NCBI GenBank assembly: GCA_005239465.1
Contig: SPAW01000033.1
Location: forward strand, 1-64,000
Direction of reading: 5' to 3'
From: Nitrospira sp.
GTDB taxonomy: Bacteria; Nitrospirota; Nitrospiria; Nitrospirales; Nitrospiraceae
DNA length: 64,000 nt
Position 1 is the first letter of the stretch; the number at the start of each line of letters is the position of its first letter. The notes under the pieces are model-generated. The model did no database searches. It was not told the DNA's origin and saw only the letters and a program-made list of their open reading frames with translations. This document shows, one piece after another, positions 8,627 to 18,407 of the stretch. The translations under genes were made by a program, and so were the position numbers.

Positions 8627-9556
8627 GTGGGTGAAAATATTGTTTATAATTCAAGTCATGTTTCTGTACTAGGCAAAGAAGTCTGCTTTTGGCTTATTTT
8701 TCAACGGGCAATGACCATTCTGGATTGTACGGTGGGATATGGTGGGCACGCGGAATTGCTATTGGAGTCATGTTTTCCAGGTACAACGGTTATTGGCTTA
8801 GATCGAGACTCCAAGGCGATTGATTTCTGTCGGCAGCGGTTGATTCGATTTAGAGAGCGGGTTGTGCTGCTAAGGGGAAATCATCGGGACTTGAAGCGTC
8901 ATCTCGCTGAGGCAGGCGTCTCGGAGGTTGATGGGGTGCTGTTCGATTTTGGCGTCTCGTCTCCACAGTTGGACGATCCTGCGCGAGGATTCAGCTTTCA
9001 GCAAGAAGGCCCGCTCGACATGCGAATGGATCAGGCGACCGGTATGACGGCGGCTGAACTGGTGAACAGCAGTCAGGAAGGCGAGCTCGCGGACATTATT
9101 TTTAAGTATGGGGAAGAGCGATATTCACGGCGGATTGCACGCGCGATTGTACGAGCGCGCGCGCGCCTCCCGATCAAGACGACGGGTGCGCTCGCTTCCG
9201 TCATTGCCGGGGCGGTGCCGTCGTCGTATCGGCATGGACGGATCCATTGTGCAACGAGGACGTTTCTGGCGCTTCGCATTGCCGTGAATCGTGAGCTTGA
9301 AAGTTTGGAGCCGTCGCTTCGGGATGCCGTCGATGTGTTGACCCCAGGTGGAAGAATCTGTGCGATCTCTTTTCACTCTCTCGAAGATCGTATCGTGAAA
9401 CACACCTTTCGATCTCTTGCGCAAGGGTCTGAAGCGAGCCTTTTGCTTCTCACCAAGAAACCCGTCCTTCCCGCTGAAGAGGAGTGTCGAGCGAACCCAA
9501 GGGCGCGGAGCGCCAAGTTGCGGGTAGCTGAACGTCTACCGGAGCGGGTGGCCTGA
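8627..9556 (+). CDS. rsmH: 16S rRNA (cytosine-1402-N4)-methyltransferase RsmH
   Basis: 309 residues. It methylates C1402 in the ribosomal P site using S-adenosylmethionine. The SAM site is DCTVGYGGHAELLLE (GxGGH motif). Further family blocks are VDGVLFDFGVSSPQLDDPARGFSF, GPLDMRMD, FLALRIAVNRELESL and ICAISFHSLEDRIVK. The GTG start is accepted because it places HVSVLGKEV near the N-terminus as in the family; its ribosome site is weak. It is the first gene of the dcw operon and its last base is the first base of the ftsL start codon. Confidence 0.95.
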   Translation: MGENIVYNSSHVSVLGKEVCFWLIFQRAMTILDCTVGYGGHAELLLESCFPGTTVIGLDRDSKAIDFCRQRLIRFRERVVLLRGNHRDLKRHLAEAGVSEVDGVLFDFGVSSPQLDDPARGFSFQQEGPLDMRMDQATGMTAAELVNSSQEGELADIIFKYGEERYSRRIARAIVRARARLPIKTTGALASVIAGAVPSSYRHGRIHCATRTFLALRIAVNRELESLEPSLRDAVDVLTPGGRICAISFHSLEDRIVKHTFRSLAQGSEASLLLLTKKPVLPAEEECRANPRARSAKLRVAERLPERVA

Positions 9557-9888
9557 TGAAAATGCTCGCTGTTTTTGTGGGGCTGTGCCTGGTGTTTGTG
9601 TTTGTGTGGGAGCGAGTGGATATGGTTCGGGTAGGGTATCAGATCGAACGGTTGAAGCATGACAAGGTGGTGCTGGAACGTGAGCGGGACGAGCTTCGCG
9701 TCAAGTTCTCTGCGCTCAGTGCCCCTGACCGGATCGCCACAGTGGCTTCAGAACAACTCGGCATGGTTCTGCCGCAGCAGGGGCAGGTGATTGTGATCCA
9801 ATCTAGATCTAATGGTGCGCCGTCCCCTCGCGATACGCCGGTTGAAGTCCGCATCGCGAAAAATGATCTTTCAGGTGGGAGAAAATAA
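9556..9888 (+). CDS. ftsL: Cell division protein FtsL
   Basis: 110 residues. There is one membrane segment at residues 3-20, a coiled coil at about 28-52 (IERLKHDKVVLERERDELR), then a short periplasmic end with RIATVASEQLGMVLPQQGQVIVI, a standard FtsL/septum initiator ending. FtsL works with FtsQ and FtsB to activate the FtsW-FtsI synthase. The start overlaps the rsmH stop (TGATG) and the stop overlaps ftsI. Confidence 0.88.
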   Translation: MKMLAVFVGLCLVFVFVWERVDMVRVGYQIERLKHDKVVLERERDELRVKFSALSAPDRIATVASEQLGMVLPQQGQVIVIQSRSNGAPSPRDTPVEVRIAKNDLSGGRK

Positions 9889-11606
9889 TGGCTGGTTCTC
9901 TCTCGCGCGGTCGGCGGTATTTCGTATTGTTGCTGCTCCTGTGCGGTTTTGGAGTGGTTCTGTTCCGGCTGGTCACGCTGCAAGTGCTGCAGGCAGCCGA
10001 ACTTGCGGTCAAGGCGGATCGGCAGCACCAGAAAACCGTGTCGCTTGAAGGTGCGCGCGGCACGATTGTGGACCGCCATGGAAAAGTGCTGGCGATGAAT
10101 ATGGAAGTACCTTCCGTCTTTGGAGTTCCGACCGCACTCGACAGTCCCGCCAAGACTGCACGGTATCTGTCGCCCGTCCTACATGTGGGGACTGACGAGC
10201 TTGAGCGGAAGCTCAGTCAAGATCGTGGATTCGTATGGCTGGCGCGAAAATTGGATCCCGAACAGGGACGCCGGCTAGGGCACATGTTGATGGATGGGAT
10301 CGGGGTCGTCATGGAAGGGCGGCGGTTTTATCCCAAGGGGCCGCTCCTCTCGCACGTCTTGGGTTTTGTGGGAATGGATGGTGAGGGGTTGGAAGGGGTT
10401 GAGCGTCGCTATGAATCTCTCTTGCATGGCGAGAAGCGGGTGACGGTTCTGCAGCGCGATGCTCTGGGGCGTACCGTATTCCCCAAGGGACTGACAGAGC
10501 AGAACCCTGCGTCGGGCCGTAGTCTCGTGCTTACGATCGACGAGGTGATCCAGTACGTTACCGAAAAGGAACTAGAAGACGCCGTCACTCGTACGCACGC
10601 GAAGTCGGGAGCGATGATTGTGTTAGATCCGCAAACAGGCGCTCTGTTGGCATTGGCGATCAGTCCCCGTTTCGATCCCAACGCCGTCTCCGCCTTGGGG
10701 CCCGATCGCTGGAGAAACCGTGCGCTCACGGATGCCTATGAACCTGGATCCACCATGAAAGCGATTATGGCTGCCGCGGCTATCGAAGAACGAGTGATGA
10801 TGCCGAATACGATGGTGTTTGGAGAAAATGGCCGCATGACCATTGCGAACACGGTGATCCATGATCACGAGAAACTCGGGTGGGTCTCGTTTGCGCAGGT
10901 GATTCAGAAGTCCAGCAACATTGGGGCGGCGAAGACCGGCATGGCTCTGGGCGATCAACGACTCTATCGGTATCTCCAAGCGTTCGGCTTTGGGCAGCGA
11001 ACAGACATAGACCTACCTGGAGAAGCCGGGGGATTGGTCAAGAATCCACGAGACTGGGACCGCCGATCCGTCGCCTCGATTTCAATGGGCCAGGAAATCG
11101 GCGTGACGCCGATTCAAATGGTGTCTGCCATTGCGGCACTCGCAAATGGGGGGGTGTTGATGAAGCCCTATGTCGTTTCAGAAATCCGGGATGCTCGGGG
11201 CCGTGTATTGCAACAGATACTTCCTCAAGTGAAGCGACAAGTCGTCTCTCCAGAGACCGCCAGCACCGTGACCGCGATTCTTGAAGGCGTCGTCACTGAC
11301 GGCACGGGCGGGAAAGCCGCGATCCCCGGATTCCGAGTCGCTGGGAAAACCGGGACGGCCCAAAAGATCGACCCTCGCACCGGGACCTATTCGGCGTCCC
11401 AGTTTGTCGGCTCCTTCGTGGGCTATGCCCCGGCGGATAATCCGCGGCTGGCCATGATCGTTGTGATCGACGAACCGCATGGCGAAGCCTGGGGTGGGAC
11501 CGTGGCTGCGCCTGTGTTCAATCGTGTCGGTGAGCAAGTGTTGAACTACTTGGGTGTGTCGTCGAATGAACCGGTCAAGCTTGTGATGATGTCGGAAAGT
11601 CCGTGA
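9888..11606 (+). CDS. ftsI: Septal peptidoglycan transpeptidase FtsI (PBP3)
   Basis: 572 residues, class B penicillin-binding protein. One N-terminal membrane segment (residues ~10-27) is followed by the pedestal domain (GARGTIVDRHGKVLA) and the transpeptidase domain. Active-site motifs are Ser288 in STMK, SSN at 342-344 and KTG at 487-489. It cross-links septal peptidoglycan with its partner FtsW, encoded six genes downstream. It ends after ENYLGV-type family sequence (VLNYLGVSSNEPVKL) without a PASTA domain. Confidence 0.95.
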   Translation: MAGSLSRGRRYFVLLLLLCGFGVVLFRLVTLQVLQAAELAVKADRQHQKTVSLEGARGTIVDRHGKVLAMNMEVPSVFGVPTALDSPAKTARYLSPVLHVGTDELERKLSQDRGFVWLARKLDPEQGRRLGHMLMDGIGVVMEGRRFYPKGPLLSHVLGFVGMDGEGLEGVERRYESLLHGEKRVTVLQRDALGRTVFPKGLTEQNPASGRSLVLTIDEVIQYVTEKELEDAVTRTHAKSGAMIVLDPQTGALLALAISPRFDPNAVSALGPDRWRNRALTDAYEPGSTMKAIMAAAAIEERVMMPNTMVFGENGRMTIANTVIHDHEKLGWVSFAQVIQKSSNIGAAKTGMALGDQRLYRYLQAFGFGQRTDIDLPGEAGGLVKNPRDWDRRSVASISMGQEIGVTPIQMVSAIAALANGGVLMKPYVVSEIRDARGRVLQQILPQVKRQVVSPETASTVTAILEGVVTDGTGGKAAIPGFRVAGKTGTAQKIDPRTGTYSASQFVGSFVGYAPADNPRLAMIVVIDEPHGEAWGGTVAAPVFNRVGEQVLNYLGVSSNEPVKLVMMSESP

Positions 11607-11621
11607 TCGCGCTGTAGTGGG

Positions 11622-13130
11622 ATGGCGATGACGTTTGCAACGATGCTCCAGGCGCTTCAGGGACAGGTGGGGATACTTGAGAGCCAGGGAAATTCCGATG
11701 TGCCGGTGAGCGCGATTACCGACGATTCTCGAGCCGTCCGGGCGGGGAGCTTATTTGTGGCCGTCAAGGGTGCGCAGGTGGATGGACACCAATTCATCCC
11801 GGCAGCGATGAAGGCCGGTATGGCTGCATTGGTCACGCAGCAGCCGGCAGCGGACTTGTTAATTCCTGTTGTGCGGGTGACTGATTCTCGGAAAGCCTTA
11901 GGTTTCCTTGGGAGCCGCTTCTACGGAGAGCCTTCATCTCAGATTCGAATGATCGGCGTGACCGGGACGAATGGGAAAACCACCACGACATATGTGTGTA
12001 AAGTGTTGTTGGAAGCGTTGGGCCGACAAGTGGGATTGATCGGGACCGTGGCCTATCAGATCGGCAAAGAAACGAAGCCAGCCGCTCATACAACTCCAGG
12101 TGCTCTCGAGTTGCAACAGTTGCTCGCCAAGATGGTCGCCGGCGGCTGCACCACGGCAGTGATGGAGGTTTCTTCCCATGCCCTCGCGCAAGATCGCATC
12201 AGCGGTTGTGAGTACGACGTCGCGGTCTTTTCCAATCTGACCCAGGACCATCTCGATTTTCACAAGACGATGGAAGAGTACTTTCAGGCGAAATTGCGGC
12301 TCTTCACCGGATTGACCGGAACGCACAAGCCGAACAAGCGCGCGATTGTGAATGCGGATGATCCCAGTGGAAGCCGCATCGAGCAACTTTGCCCAGCGCC
12401 GGTCTGGACCTACGCCTTGAGAGCCAAAGCGGATCTGCGTGCCGAAGTCGTGCGTCTCTCGCTTGGAGGAACGACCTTTACGGCGGCCACGCCGGCCGGG
12501 TCCTTTCCCATCGAGAGCCATCTCGTAGGCGAGCACAACGTCTACAACCTGTTAGCCGCAATCGGGGTCGCGCTTCATGAGGGGGCGACGCCGGATCAAG
12601 TTCGTCAGGCGGTCACGCAGGTGACCAACGTGCCAGGGCGGTTTGAGCGCGTCATGGCAGGGCAGCGGTTCACCGTCGTCGTTGATTATGCCCACACGGA
12701 GGATGCGTTGGTCCGGCTGTTGACGGCTGCACAGGCGCTGAAAACCGGGCGCATCATCACGGTGTTCGGTTGCGGAGGGGATCGCGACCGCGGGAAGAGA
12801 CCGAAGATGGGTGGAGCGGCTGTGCAGTACAGTGATGTCGTCATTTTGACGTCGGACAACCCTCGGACCGAGGATCCTCTATCGATTCTTCAAGAGGTCG
12901 AAGTCGGCCTGACCGAAGCGCTGCGGCAGCGACCACATGTGCAATATCAGAAAGTGGCCGATCGGCGGGAGGCCATTAGCGTCGCGGTGCGAGAAGCCCG
13001 CCCCGGCGACATGGTCTTGATCGCCGGCAAGGGGCACGAAGATTACCAGATCATCGGCACGAAGAAGTTTCATTTCGACGATCGCGAAGTAGCGCGTGAA
13101 GCAATTGAACAACTCAGAACCTGCGCATAA
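11622..13130 (+). CDS. murE: UDP-MurNAc-tripeptide synthetase MurE
   Basis: 502 residues. This Mur ligase adds the third residue to UDP-MurNAc-L-Ala-D-Glu in the cytoplasm. The first domain has ITDDSRAVRAGSLFVAVKG; the ATP site is GVTGTNGKTTTTYV; the central domain has EVSSHALAQDRI and NLTQDHLDFHKTMEEYF; the C-terminal domain has VPGRFERV, VVDYAHTEDAL and TSDNPRTEDP. The DNPR motif is the one associated with meso-diaminopimelate-adding enzymes, so that amino acid is likely. It lies 15 bases after ftsI. Confidence 0.95.
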   Translation: MAMTFATMLQALQGQVGILESQGNSDVPVSAITDDSRAVRAGSLFVAVKGAQVDGHQFIPAAMKAGMAALVTQQPAADLLIPVVRVTDSRKALGFLGSRFYGEPSSQIRMIGVTGTNGKTTTTYVCKVLLEALGRQVGLIGTVAYQIGKETKPAAHTTPGALELQQLLAKMVAGGCTTAVMEVSSHALAQDRISGCEYDVAVFSNLTQDHLDFHKTMEEYFQAKLRLFTGLTGTHKPNKRAIVNADDPSGSRIEQLCPAPVWTYALRAKADLRAEVVRLSLGGTTFTAATPAGSFPIESHLVGEHNVYNLLAAIGVALHEGATPDQVRQAVTQVTNVPGRFERVMAGQRFTVVVDYAHTEDALVRLLTAAQALKTGRIITVFGCGGDRDRGKRPKMGGAAVQYSDVVILTSDNPRTEDPLSILQEVEVGLTEALRQRPHVQYQKVADRREAISVAVREARPGDMVLIAGKGHEDYQIIGTKKFHFDDREVAREAIEQLRTCA

Positions 13131-13167
13131 CCAGGGCAACGATGCCTCGGCGCAGGCAAGGATCCCG

Positions 13168-14616
13168 ATGTCACTGTTTACCGTCGAAGAACTGAGGGAG
13201 GTCATCAGCGCCAAGGTCTTGGCTGGCGAGGGGCTCGGTTGGACGAAACAGCGCATCCGGCAAATCGGTCTCGATACCCGATCGATTCGTCCTGGCGATC
13301 TCTTCCTTGCTATGAAGGGAGATCGCTTCGACGGACACGACTTCGTCGCTACCGCGTTGTCGCGTGGGGCGGTGGGAGCGATCGTGCACGATTCCTATGA
13401 CGTTGGCACACTCGCCCTGAAGCCCGGCTCGAAGCGGACGATGCCGTTTATTCTCGGCGTCCGCGATCCGTTATTCGCGTACCAGCAGCTTGCGACTCAC
13501 CATCGAAGCCGGTTTGATATCCCGGTCGTGGCGGTGACGGGAAGTAACGGCAAGACGACCACTAAGGAAATGGTTGCAGGCGTGATGGCGCATCGGTGGA
13601 AGGTGTTGAAGACCGAGGGTAACTTGAATAACCGTATCGGAGTTCCCCAGACGTTGTTCCGTCTCAACGGGCGACACGAAGGGGCAGTCATCGAGATGGG
13701 AGTCGACAACATTGGTCAGACCACCAGACTCTGCGAAATGGCCCGGCCCACGATCGGGATCATCACGAACATTGGCCCAGACCATTTGGAGTTCTTCGGG
13801 AGCATGGAAGGGTCTGCCCAGGCCAAAGCGGAGCTGCTCGATCTGCTTCCCTCTGACGGCACCGCAGTGCTGAATGCCGATGATGCCTACTACGACTACC
13901 TCGCGGCAAGAGCCCGATGTCGCGTGGTGTCATTTGGTTATTCCTCGAAGGCCGATGTGCGTGCGATGGATGTGAAATCCGATGGACGCAATGGGACGAT
14001 TTTTCGTCTCCTGCTTCCGGGGAAAGTGCGCCACACCATCGTTCACATTCGCGTGCAAGGAGGACACAACGTCACCAACGCCTTGGCTGCCGGGGCGGTC
14101 GGAGCCGTTCTTGGACTGCCTGGAGCGGTCATTGCTCAAGGGCTATCCCGTTTCCGGCCTGCTGTGATGCGGACGCAAGTCTTTGTGAGTCACGGGGTCA
14201 AGATCATCAACGACTGCTACAACGCGAACCCGGCGTCGATGAAGGCGGCGGTGCAATTGCTGGCGCAAACAGGGCCGGATCGAAAGAAGATCGCCGTGCT
14301 GGGCGACATGTTGGAGCTTGGCCCCGGCGCTGTCCAGATGCATGAGGAAGTCGGCGCATACGTGGCGCATCAAGGCATTGATCAACTCGTGGCGTGCGGC
14401 GCGTTAGGGAGGAGTCTTGCGGAAGGGGCGAAACGGGCAGGACTCGATCGAACACGCATTCTCGAAGTGCCCGATGCATCCGCGGCGGCCGCTGCCATGA
14501 AGACCATCGTGAAACCGGGCGATGTCGTATTGGTGAAAGCGTCGCGCGGAATGAAGTTGGAGCAGGTAGTTCACGCACTCCAAGGGGCGAGGCGTACGAC
14601 GAAGAAGGCCTCGTAA
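13168..14616 (+). CDS. murF: UDP-MurNAc-tripeptide-D-Ala-D-Ala ligase MurF
   Basis: 482 residues. It adds the D-Ala-D-Ala dipeptide made by Ddl. Features are LDTRSIRPGDLFLAMKGDRFDGHDF, the ATP site VAVTGSNGKTTTKEM, NNRIGVPQT, NIGPDHLEFFGS and NDCYNANPASMKAA. A GTG at 13096 in the same frame overlaps murE, but the ATG at 13168 has AAGGA five bases upstream and matches the family start, so it is preferred. Confidence 0.93.
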   Translation: MSLFTVEELREVISAKVLAGEGLGWTKQRIRQIGLDTRSIRPGDLFLAMKGDRFDGHDFVATALSRGAVGAIVHDSYDVGTLALKPGSKRTMPFILGVRDPLFAYQQLATHHRSRFDIPVVAVTGSNGKTTTKEMVAGVMAHRWKVLKTEGNLNNRIGVPQTLFRLNGRHEGAVIEMGVDNIGQTTRLCEMARPTIGIITNIGPDHLEFFGSMEGSAQAKAELLDLLPSDGTAVLNADDAYYDYLAARARCRVVSFGYSSKADVRAMDVKSDGRNGTIFRLLLPGKVRHTIVHIRVQGGHNVTNALAAGAVGAVLGLPGAVIAQGLSRFRPAVMRTQVFVSHGVKIINDCYNANPASMKAAVQLLAQTGPDRKKIAVLGDMLELGPGAVQMHEEVGAYVAHQGIDQLVACGALGRSLAEGAKRAGLDRTRILEVPDASAAAAAMKTIVKPGDVVLVKASRGMKLEQVVHALQGARRTTKKAS

Positions 14617-14675
14617 GGAGTATCTCGACGGTCTCAGCGCATGGGACGCTGAGTGGAAGATGTATCCATCAGACT

Positions 14676-15752
14676 ATGCTGTATAATTTGCTCTATCCGC
14701 TCCACACAGAATTCTCCTTCCTGAATGTTTTTCGTTATCAGAGCTTTCGCATCATTTACGCCGCCGTCACCGCGTTTCTGATCGCCTTCGTTCTGGCGCC
14801 GTGGGTGATACGAAAGCTCCAAGAAATCAAGCTGGGCCAGCAGATACGTGATGACGGACCGAAACGGCATATGGCCAAGAGCGGCACGCCGACGATGGGC
14901 GGGATCCTGATCATCTTTGCCGTCACGTTGTCGACGCTGCTCTGGGCTGATATCTCAAGGCCCTTCATTTGGCTGGTCCTCACCGCCACGATGGGCTTCA
15001 GCGCCATCGGGTTTGCGGACGACTATCTCAAATTCGTCAAAGCACAGTCGAAAGGACTGTCGGCGGCGCAAAAGTTTACGGCTCAAGTAGGCGTGGCGCT
15101 TGTCATTGCGCTCATCCTGTATTCCTTGCCCGGTTACAACACCAAGCTCAGCGTGCCGTTCTTCAAGAATTTCATGCCGGACCTTGGATGGTTCTATGTC
15201 GTCTTTGCCGTTCTCGTTATCGTCGGCAGTTCCAATGCCGTCAACCTCACTGATGGCCTCGATGGGCTTGCGATCGGACCGGTCATGGTCGCCGCGCTGG
15301 CTTACACGGTGATGGCCTACGTCACGGGGAATCGGTTGATGTCGGACTATCTGCTGATTCCTCATATAGATGGAGCGGGAGAGTTGGCGGTATTCACGGC
15401 AGCGATTCTGGGATCAAGTCTTGGATTTCTCTGGTTCAACACCTATCCGGCCTCCGTGTTCATGGGGGACGTGGGCTCACTTCCGCTCGGCGCGGCGCTC
15501 GGTACGGTGGCGGTCATCAGCAAACATGAGTTGTTGTTGCTGATGGTCGGCGGCGTGTTCGTGATCGAGGCCATATCGGTCATTTTCCAGGTGGTGTCGT
15601 TCAAATCGAGAGGGAAGCGGATCTTCTTGATGGCCCCGATTCACCACCACTTTGAGATGAAGGGTTGGGAAGAGCCCAAGGTGGTCGTGCGTCTGTGGAT
15701 CATCGCCATTCTCTTGGCCTTGCTGAGTCTGAGCACGCTCAAGTTGCGGTGA
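14676..15752 (+). CDS. mraY: Phospho-MurNAc-pentapeptide transferase MraY
   Basis: 358 residues, close to the usual 360, with about ten membrane helices. It moves phospho-MurNAc-pentapeptide to undecaprenyl phosphate, making lipid I. Conserved sites seen are KSGTPTMGGILI, FADDYLKFVK, NAVNLTDGLDGLA, NTYPASVFMGDVGSL and MAPIHHHFEMKGW. The ATG at 14676 is chosen for length and the usual MLYNLLYPL start; a longer in-frame extension would run into murF. There is a 59-base gap after murF and the ribosome site is weak. Confidence 0.94.
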   Translation: MLYNLLYPLHTEFSFLNVFRYQSFRIIYAAVTAFLIAFVLAPWVIRKLQEIKLGQQIRDDGPKRHMAKSGTPTMGGILIIFAVTLSTLLWADISRPFIWLVLTATMGFSAIGFADDYLKFVKAQSKGLSAAQKFTAQVGVALVIALILYSLPGYNTKLSVPFFKNFMPDLGWFYVVFAVLVIVGSSNAVNLTDGLDGLAIGPVMVAALAYTVMAYVTGNRLMSDYLLIPHIDGAGELAVFTAAILGSSLGFLWFNTYPASVFMGDVGSLPLGAALGTVAVISKHELLLLMVGGVFVIEAISVIFQVVSFKSRGKRIFLMAPIHHHFEMKGWEEPKVVVRLWIIAILLALLSLSTLKLR

Positions 15753-15756
15753 TGAG

Positions 15757-17166
15757 ATGGTGAGCGAAGACATCATGGAATTGGCGGGGACAAAGGTGAC
15801 GGTTGTGGGACTCGCACGAAGCGGCGTCGCTGCCGCCCGCTTGCTGCAGGAAGTCGGCGCGCGTGTCACGGTGGCCGATAAGAAGGATCGAACGGAATTG
15901 AGCACCGTGCTCGAACATCTGGATCAGTCAAAAATTGGCGTGACTCTGGGCAGCGGGTATGAATCGGCGCTCGAGACTGCCGATCTCGTGGTCATTAGTC
16001 CAGGAGTCCCCTATCGCATGGAGGCGCTTGAGCGCGTCCGCCGCCGGGGCGTGAAGGTCGTCAGCGAACTCGACCTCGCCTCCCGATTTCTTTCCGCTCC
16101 GATCCTGGCCCTCACCGGCACCAATGGGAAAAGCACCACGGTGACGATGATCGGAAAGATATTGCAGCAAAGCGGGAAGCGCGTGTTCGTGGGCGGGAAT
16201 CTGGGGACGGCCCTCAGTGAAGCGGCTGGGAACTCTCTGCAGGCGGCCAAGCTGGGGCGGCCCTGTCCATACGATTTCTTGGTGGTGGAGGTGTCCAGCT
16301 TTCAATTGGAAACTGTGGAGCAGTTCCATCCGTGGATTGCAGCGATTCTCAACGTCACGGTCGATCATCAGGATCGGTATGACTCGATCGATGAATATGT
16401 CGCGGCCAAAACCCGGATCTTAGAAAATCAGACTCCATCCGATTACGCGCTCTTCAACCTGGATGATGTGCGGGTGGCTGCGCTTCGACGGGGCGCGAGG
16501 GCTCGCGTGCTGGGTTTCACGAGGACACAGACGCTGCCGCAGGATGTGGCAGGAGGGACGTATCTCGATCGCGATCGGATCATGACGACCGTCACCGGTC
16601 GACCTCAAGAAGTGTGTCGGCGTGGCGAGATCAAGATCATCGGGAATCACAACATCGAAAACGTGATGGCGGCGACGACCTATGCGTTGCTGAGCGGGTG
16701 TTCTCTCGACGTGATTCGTCAGGTGCTCCAGGAGTTTCCCGGGCTGGAACATGCGCTGGAAATCGTTCGGGAACGCCGGGGCGTGCGATTCATCAACGAC
16801 TCCAAGGGTACCAACGTGGATGCGACGCTCAAGGCGCTGGAGAGTATCGACCAGCCGATCTGGCTCATTGCTGGCGGGCGCGACAAGGGCGGGGATTTCT
16901 CCCGATTGGCTCCTGCCATCCGTCAGCGGGTGAAGCGGCTCATTCTGATCGGCGAGGCGACGCCACTGATTGCGAATGCGGTGCAAGGGTATCAGGCGAT
17001 CGATCGGGCAAGCACGCTGCGAGAGGCGGTGGAACTCGCCGCCGCCGGCGCGGCAACGGGTGAGGTGGTTCTGATGTCGCCGGCCTGCGCGAGTTTCGAC
17101 ATGTTTGCGGACTACCAGGATCGGGGCCGTCAATTTAAGGCCCTGGTGCAATCCTTGCCGGCGTAA
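15757..17166 (+). CDS. murD: UDP-MurNAc-L-alanine:D-glutamate ligase MurD
   Basis: 469 residues. It adds D-glutamate to UDP-MurNAc-L-Ala. Seen are VTVVGLARSGVAAARLL, the ATP site LALTGTNGKSTTVTMIG, VEVSSFQLE, NVTVDHQDRY, the FINDSKGTNVDAT motif and LIAGGRDKGGDF, then LMSPACASFDMFADYQDRG near the end. It follows mraY by four bases. An in-frame ATG at 15775 is an alternative start. Confidence 0.95.
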   Translation: MVSEDIMELAGTKVTVVGLARSGVAAARLLQEVGARVTVADKKDRTELSTVLEHLDQSKIGVTLGSGYESALETADLVVISPGVPYRMEALERVRRRGVKVVSELDLASRFLSAPILALTGTNGKSTTVTMIGKILQQSGKRVFVGGNLGTALSEAAGNSLQAAKLGRPCPYDFLVVEVSSFQLETVEQFHPWIAAILNVTVDHQDRYDSIDEYVAAKTRILENQTPSDYALFNLDDVRVAALRRGARARVLGFTRTQTLPQDVAGGTYLDRDRIMTTVTGRPQEVCRRGEIKIIGNHNIENVMAATTYALLSGCSLDVIRQVLQEFPGLEHALEIVRERRGVRFINDSKGTNVDATLKALESIDQPIWLIAGGRDKGGDFSRLAPAIRQRVKRLILIGEATPLIANAVQGYQAIDRASTLREAVELAAAGAATGEVVLMSPACASFDMFADYQDRGRQFKALVQSLPA

Positions 17167-17201
17167 TGGTCGGTAAGGCAGAGGAGAATTGGCACTGAAC
17201 G

Positions 17202-18407
17202 ATGTCACAGAGATCCGCAGGGACCCTGGCACTGCCGTGGCCCACAGCCAGCCCGCGTACGACGAAGCGGGTCGCGATGGATCACACCTTGTTGATCGTC
17301 ACGATCACGCTGGCGCTCGTCGGCCTGGTGATGGTGTTCAGTGCGAGCGCCGTGGTGGCGGGCAATCGATTCCACGACTCCGGGTACTTCCTCAAGCGGC
17401 AGCTCGCCTGGCTGACGTTCGGCTTCTTGCTCCTGCACCTGGCGTCCCACATCGACTACATCTGGTGGAAGCGTCTCTCGATCCCGCTGCTCGGCCTGAT
17501 GGCGGTCCTGCTGGTGATGGTGTTGATTCCCTCGCTTGGTGTGGCGGCGAAAGGTGCCCGGCGATGGTTGCGGCTGGGACCGATTTCGGTTCAACCGGCC
17601 GAGATGGCGAAGCTGATTACGGTGATCTACCTCGCGGCGTACCTGACGAAGAAGGAAGACCGCCTCACAATCTTCTCCAGTGGCCTGCTGCCGGCACTGA
17701 TCGTGGTCGGGGTACTCAGCGGGTTGGTGTTATTGGAACCCGATCTGGGGACCGTGGTGGTCATGGGACTGGTGGCGGTGGGTCTCTTGTTCCTGGGCGG
17801 CGCGCGCATCTCCCATCTGTTGGCGCTAGGGCTGTGCGCGGCGCCGATCGCTTTGGCGCTCGTCCTCGGATCGAATTATCGCCGTCAGCGATTGATGACG
17901 TTCCTGGCCCCCTGGAAAGACGCATCGGACGCAGGCTTCCAGATCACACAATCATTCTTGGCACTCGGCAGCGGCGGTCCGTTCGGGGTGGGACTGGGCG
18001 AGGGCAAGCAGAAACTCTTCTTTCTCCCAGAGGCCCATACCGACTTTGTGCTGGCGCTGGTGGGCGAGGAACTCGGATTGGTCGGGACGGGGGCCATCAT
18101 TCTGCTCTTCGCGCTGTTCGTCGTACGGGGTTTTCAGATTGCAGCACGAGCGCGAATGCCGTTTGGCCGATACCTCGGGATGGGCATCACGTTGCTCATC
18201 GGCATTCAGGCGCTAGTCAATGCCTGTGTGGTGACGGGGCTGTTGCCGACCAAAGGACTGACCTTGCCCTTCGTCAGTTATGGCGGGTCATCCTTGGTAA
18301 TCAGCCTGGTCGGGGTGGGGATCTTGCTGAACATCTCGCGGGATCGACAGGCAGGACGAGAAGTGGCGGGGCAACTGGGGGGTCGTGGTGGGTCGGGCCG
18401 TCGATGA
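17202..18407 (+). CDS. ftsW: Septal peptidoglycan polymerase FtsW
   Basis: 401 residues, SEDS family, about ten membrane helices. It polymerises lipid II at the septum together with FtsI. Typical segments are VMVFSASAVVAG, the FQPAEMAK-like VQPAEMAKLI, LLEPDLGTVVVM, FLPEAHTDFVLALVGEELGLVG and GLTLPFVSYGGSSLV. The ~28-residue N-terminal cytoplasmic tail before MDHTLLI is basic. An AGGAG site lies 15 bases upstream of the ATG, a little far. The stop overlaps the murG start by ATGA. Confidence 0.94.
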   Translation: MSQRSAGTLALPWPTASPRTTKRVAMDHTLLIVTITLALVGLVMVFSASAVVAGNRFHDSGYFLKRQLAWLTFGFLLLHLASHIDYIWWKRLSIPLLGLMAVLLVMVLIPSLGVAAKGARRWLRLGPISVQPAEMAKLITVIYLAAYLTKKEDRLTIFSSGLLPALIVVGVLSGLVLLEPDLGTVVVMGLVAVGLLFLGGARISHLLALGLCAAPIALALVLGSNYRRQRLMTFLAPWKDASDAGFQITQSFLALGSGGPFGVGLGEGKQKLFFLPEAHTDFVLALVGEELGLVGTGAIILLFALFVVRGFQIAARARMPFGRYLGMGITLLIGIQALVNACVVTGLLPTKGLTLPFVSYGGSSLVISLVGVGILLNISRDRQAGREVAGQLGGRGGSGRR